A stretch of DNA of 64,000 nt, from positions 286,548 to 350,547 of the forward strand of contig NZ_BQHO01000001.1 in NCBI RefSeq assembly GCF_021601385.1, in the 5' to 3' direction. Positions 62,101-64,000 of this stretch are shown in pieces; within the stretch, counting starts at the first letter, position 1, and the number at the start of each line of letters is the position of its first letter. A program made the translations under genes and the position numbers. Source of the DNA: Pseudomonas parasichuanensis. Its GTDB lineage: Bacteria > Pseudomonadota > Gammaproteobacteria > Pseudomonadales > Pseudomonadaceae. The notes beneath the pieces were generated by a model that saw only the letters and a program-made list of their open reading frames with translations, ran no database searches and was not told the origin of the DNA.

Positions 62101-64000
62101 CAAGCCTGCCATTGACCCTCAATGGCAAGCTCGACCGCGCCGCCTTGCCGGCACCGGCGCTGCGTCAGCAGCACTACCAGGCACCGCGCACGGCGCTGCA
62201 ACAGCAGGTTGCCCAAGCCTGGCAGGAGGTGCTGGGGGTCGAACGCGTCGGCCTGCAGGACGATTTCTTCAGCCTCGGCGGCCACTCGTTGCTGGCCACC
62301 CAGGTGGTGTCGCGCCTGCGCCATGGCCTGGGCTTGCAGGTGGCGCTGCGCACGCTGTTCGAGCACGCCACCCTTGAAGCCTTCGTCGCGGCGCTGGCAC
62401 CCGCCGGCACCTCGGCGGAACCTGCGTTGCTGCCGGTGGCGCGCGAGGCGCGCACGCCGCTGTCGTTTGCCCAGGAGCGCCAGTGGTTCCTCTGGCAGCT
62501 CGACCCGCAAAGCAGCGCCTACAACATTCCCAGCGCCTTGCGCCTGCGCGGTGAGCTGGATGTGCCTGCGCTGCAACGCAGTTTCGAGTACCTGGTGCAG
62601 CGCCACGAGTCGCTGCGCACCACCTTCACCCAGGACCCGCACGGCACTTGGCAGCAGGTGGCGGGCGAGGGGCGCCTGGCACTGCACATCGAGCACCTCG
62701 AGGGCCTTGATGAGGCGGCACTGGCCGCCCAGGTGCAGGCCGAGGCCGAGCGCCTGTTCGACCTGCAACACGGCCCGCTGCTGCGTGTGCGTCTGTTGCA
62801 GGTGGCGGCGCAGGAGCACGTGCTGATCGTCACCCAGCACCACATCGTTTCCGATGGCTGGTCGATGCAGGTGCTGGTCGAGGAACTGGTGCAGTGCTAC
62901 GCCGCCTTCCAGCGCGGCGCGGCGCCGCAGCTGCAAGCGCTGCCGGTGCAGTACGCCGACTACGCACTCTGGCAGCGCCAGTGGATGGCTGCCGGCGAAC
63001 GTGACCGGCAGCTGGCGTACTGGACCACGCAACTGGCCGGCGAGCAGTTCCTGCAACTGCCCACCGATCACCCTCGCCCGGCCGAGCAGTCGTTGCGCGG
63101 CGCCCAGTTGTCGCTGGAGCTGCCGGCGGCCCTGGCCGCCGACCTGCAGCAACTGGCGCAGCGCCTGCGGGTCACGCCGTTCATGCTGTTGCTGGCCTCG
63201 TACCAGGTGTTGCTGCACCGCTACAGCGGGCAGGGCGACATCCGCGTCGGCGTGCCCGTGGCCAACCGCAACCGCCTGGAGACCGAGCGCCTGATCGGCT
63301 TCTTCGTCAACACCCAGGTGCTGCGCGCCGCCATCGAACCCGACATGGCCTTCAGCGCGCTGCTGGAACAGGTGCGCCAGACCGCGCTGGACGCCCAGGC
63401 CCACCAGGACCTGCCGTTCGAGCAACTGGTCGAGGCCTTGCACCCCGAGCGCAGCCTGAGCCACAGCCCGCTGTTCCAGGTGATGTTCAACCACCAGGGC
63501 GAGCGCGGCGGCGAACACGCCATGGCCCAGGTGCCTGGCTTGCAGGTCGAGCCCCTGGCCTGGGACAGCCACACCGCCCAGTTCGACCTGACCCTCAACA
63601 CTTTCGAGTCCGGTGCCGCGCTGTCGGCGACCTGGACCTACGCCACCGACCTGTTCGGCGCCGACACCATCGAGCGCCTGTCGCGGCACTGGCTGAACCT
63701 GCTGCAGGCGATCGTCGCGCAACCGACCGGCCAGGTCGGTGAACTGCCGATGCTTGAAGCCAGCGAACGCGAGCGCATCGAGCAGCAGTGGAACGCCAAC
63801 GCCCTGGCCTTCGACCGCGAACAGAGCATCCACGGGCTGATCGAGGCCCAGGTGCGCCGCACGCCCGAGGCGCTGGCGGCGATCTGGGGCAGCGAGCAAC
63901 TGGACTACCGCCAGCTCAACGCCCGCGCCAACCGCCTGGCCCACCACCTGGTGCGCCTGGGCGTTGGCCCGGAAGTGCGGGTGGGCGTGGCCATGCCGCG
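59103..64000 (+). CDS. Second pyoverdine NRPS (PvdJ/PvdD-like), 3' end outside window
   Basis: The ATG at 59103-59105 comes one base after the pvdI stop, and the frame is open to the end of the window (about 1632 residues seen). It starts MAVMDNIALVQRFIRLPLSQ, a short docking-like region. The visible order is C (HHIVSDG, LCL type), A, T (LGGHS), C (second HHIVSDG, LCL type) and the beginning of a second A domain. The first adenylation pocket reads DFWNIGMVHK, the well-known Thr code, and no epimerase follows, so L-Thr is expected. In P. aeruginosa the gene at this place is pvdJ, which starts with Lys, so the peptide differs here. The remaining modules and any thioesterase lie outside. Confidence 0.92.
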   Translation, partial: MAVMDNIALVQRFIRLPLSQRKAFLEKLAGKGLSLGQLPIPTARDGIDVIPLSYAQQRQWFLWQLEPHSSAYHIPAALRLRGTLDVAALAQSLQWLVGRHESLRTRFVESADGVCQVVDAPPQRFELPVQALAADAPAEQDQAVRAFVEAQTQALFDLQAGPLLRVSLLRLAADDHVLVMTQHHIVSDGWSMQVLVAELVHAYSAHAAGQQPSLPAASIQYADYALWQQAWMEAGEGERQLAYWTARLGGEQPVLELPLDRPRGQAASHRGERLAVELPEALQHALRGLAQSQGLTPFMLLLASFQLLLHRYSGQRTIRVGVPVANRQHPDTKGLIGFFVNTQVLDVSIDEQASFRDLLQQVRQAVLGGQAHQALPFEQLVEALAPERSAGVNPLFQVMHNHQGGEASSALQLPGLAIEGLDVRTVTAQFDLTLDTAEAGQAISAAFTYATDLFERTTVERMARHWLQLLTAMVGAPDSRLASLPMLEAQERAVILGDWNPQPAQYPVEQCIHQRIQAQARLHPQAIAVSLDGRQLSYAQLEARANRLAHQLVELGAGPEARVGLVAERSLEMVVAIVAILKAGAAYVPMDPNAPSQRLEYMMGDSGIGLMLAQPHLAARLPVAAGVQTLALEALDDAAVSDPGAPAVACLPGQLAYVIYTSGSTGQPKGVLLPHDNVMRLFAATERWFGFAADDVWTLFHSYAFDFSVWEIFGALMHGGRLVIVPHETSRSTEDFHALLQRERVTVLNQTPSAFKQLMQVATGRPAADLAALRHVIFGGEALEVQALRPWFTHFADAGPRLVNMYGITETTVHVTYRPLSAADLDGAASSPIGEPIDDLSWYLLDGQLEPVAPGCIGELYIGGAGLARGYHQRCDLTAQRFVPDLFGAGGRLYRTGDLARYRADGVIEYVGRIDQQVKIRGFRIELGEIEGQLLQLPEVREAAVLARDAGTGQQLVAYVVTQRFDADPAAQQQLADSLREQLKAHLPDYMLPAHILCLASLPLTLNGKLDRAALPAPALRQQHYQAPRTALQQQVAQAWQEVLGVERVGLQDDFFSLGGHSLLATQVVSRLRHGLGLQVALRTLFEHATLEAFVAALAPAGTSAEPALLPVAREARTPLSFAQERQWFLWQLDPQSSAYNIPSALRLRGELDVPALQRSFEYLVQRHESLRTTFTQDPHGTWQQVAGEGRLALHIEHLEGLDEAALAAQVQAEAERLFDLQHGPLLRVRLLQVAAQEHVLIVTQHHIVSDGWSMQVLVEELVQCYAAFQRGAAPQLQALPVQYADYALWQRQWMAAGERDRQLAYWTTQLAGEQFLQLPTDHPRPAEQSLRGAQLSLELPAALAADLQQLAQRLRVTPFMLLLASYQVLLHRYSGQGDIRVGVPVANRNRLETERLIGFFVNTQVLRAAIEPDMAFSALLEQVRQTALDAQAHQDLPFEQLVEALHPERSLSHSPLFQVMFNHQGERGGEHAMAQVPGLQVEPLAWDSHTAQFDLTLNTFESGAALSATWTYATDLFGADTIERLSRHWLNLLQAIVAQPTGQVGELPMLEASERERIEQQWNANALAFDREQSIHGLIEAQVRRTPEALAAIWGSEQLDYRQLNARANRLAHHLVRLGVGPEVRVGVAMP

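Overview
The window looks like chromosomal DNA of a fluorescent Pseudomonas, most likely of the P. putida group. Evidence: uniformly high GC with typical Pseudomonas codon use, at least six REP-type inverted repeat pairs, an L-DOPA decarboxylase of the size known from P. putida, the DUF6124/DUF3077 gene pair, and a divergent pyoverdine locus laid out like pvdI and fpvGHJKCDEF of P. aeruginosa. The species is an inference. No rRNA, tRNA, CRISPR array, insertion sequence or prophage was seen.

Left part (1-34000): mostly small metabolic and transport units, often with a LysR regulator beside or divergent from them. They include an MHS transporter with an M20 amidohydrolase and an acetylpolyamine deacetylase, a GABA-type permease with a MocR-like gene, an OPA-family transporter with a FAD amine oxidase, L-DOPA decarboxylase, and catalase-peroxidase katG beside a MexT-like regulator. 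Among them sit accessory genes: a GC-poor S-type pyocin and immunity pair (8146-10154), a PAAR type VI effector broken by an in-frame TGA but followed by an intact membrane immunity gene (25503-27286), and an unrecognised 317-residue protein (31599-32552).

Two repeat structures stand out. A 373-base palindromic element (10422-10794) has 127-base arms and a 119-base centre, and a second copy at 34117-34490 keeps the centre at the same length. A roughly 1 kb gene-free island (16842-17905) holds an octamer tandem repeat, two long inverted arms around a REP pair, and a hexamer tandem repeat.

Right part (34530-64000): iron and metal acquisition. A TonB-dependent receptor and a DUF2946 protein are followed by eight tightly coupled genes on the minus strand matching fpvG-H-J-K-C-D-E-F, the inner-membrane and periplasmic system that reduces ferripyoverdine and recovers iron. 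Divergent from it, behind a candidate PvdS box, is a four-module NRPS (5157 residues, PvdI-like), followed after one base by a second NRPS that runs off the window. Read from adenylation pockets and domain order, the chain section is D-Ser, a basic residue (probably Lys), a small D-residue (probably D-Ala), an unassigned residue with an acidic pocket, then L-Thr. One part of the locus thus builds the siderophore peptide while the other takes iron from it after uptake.
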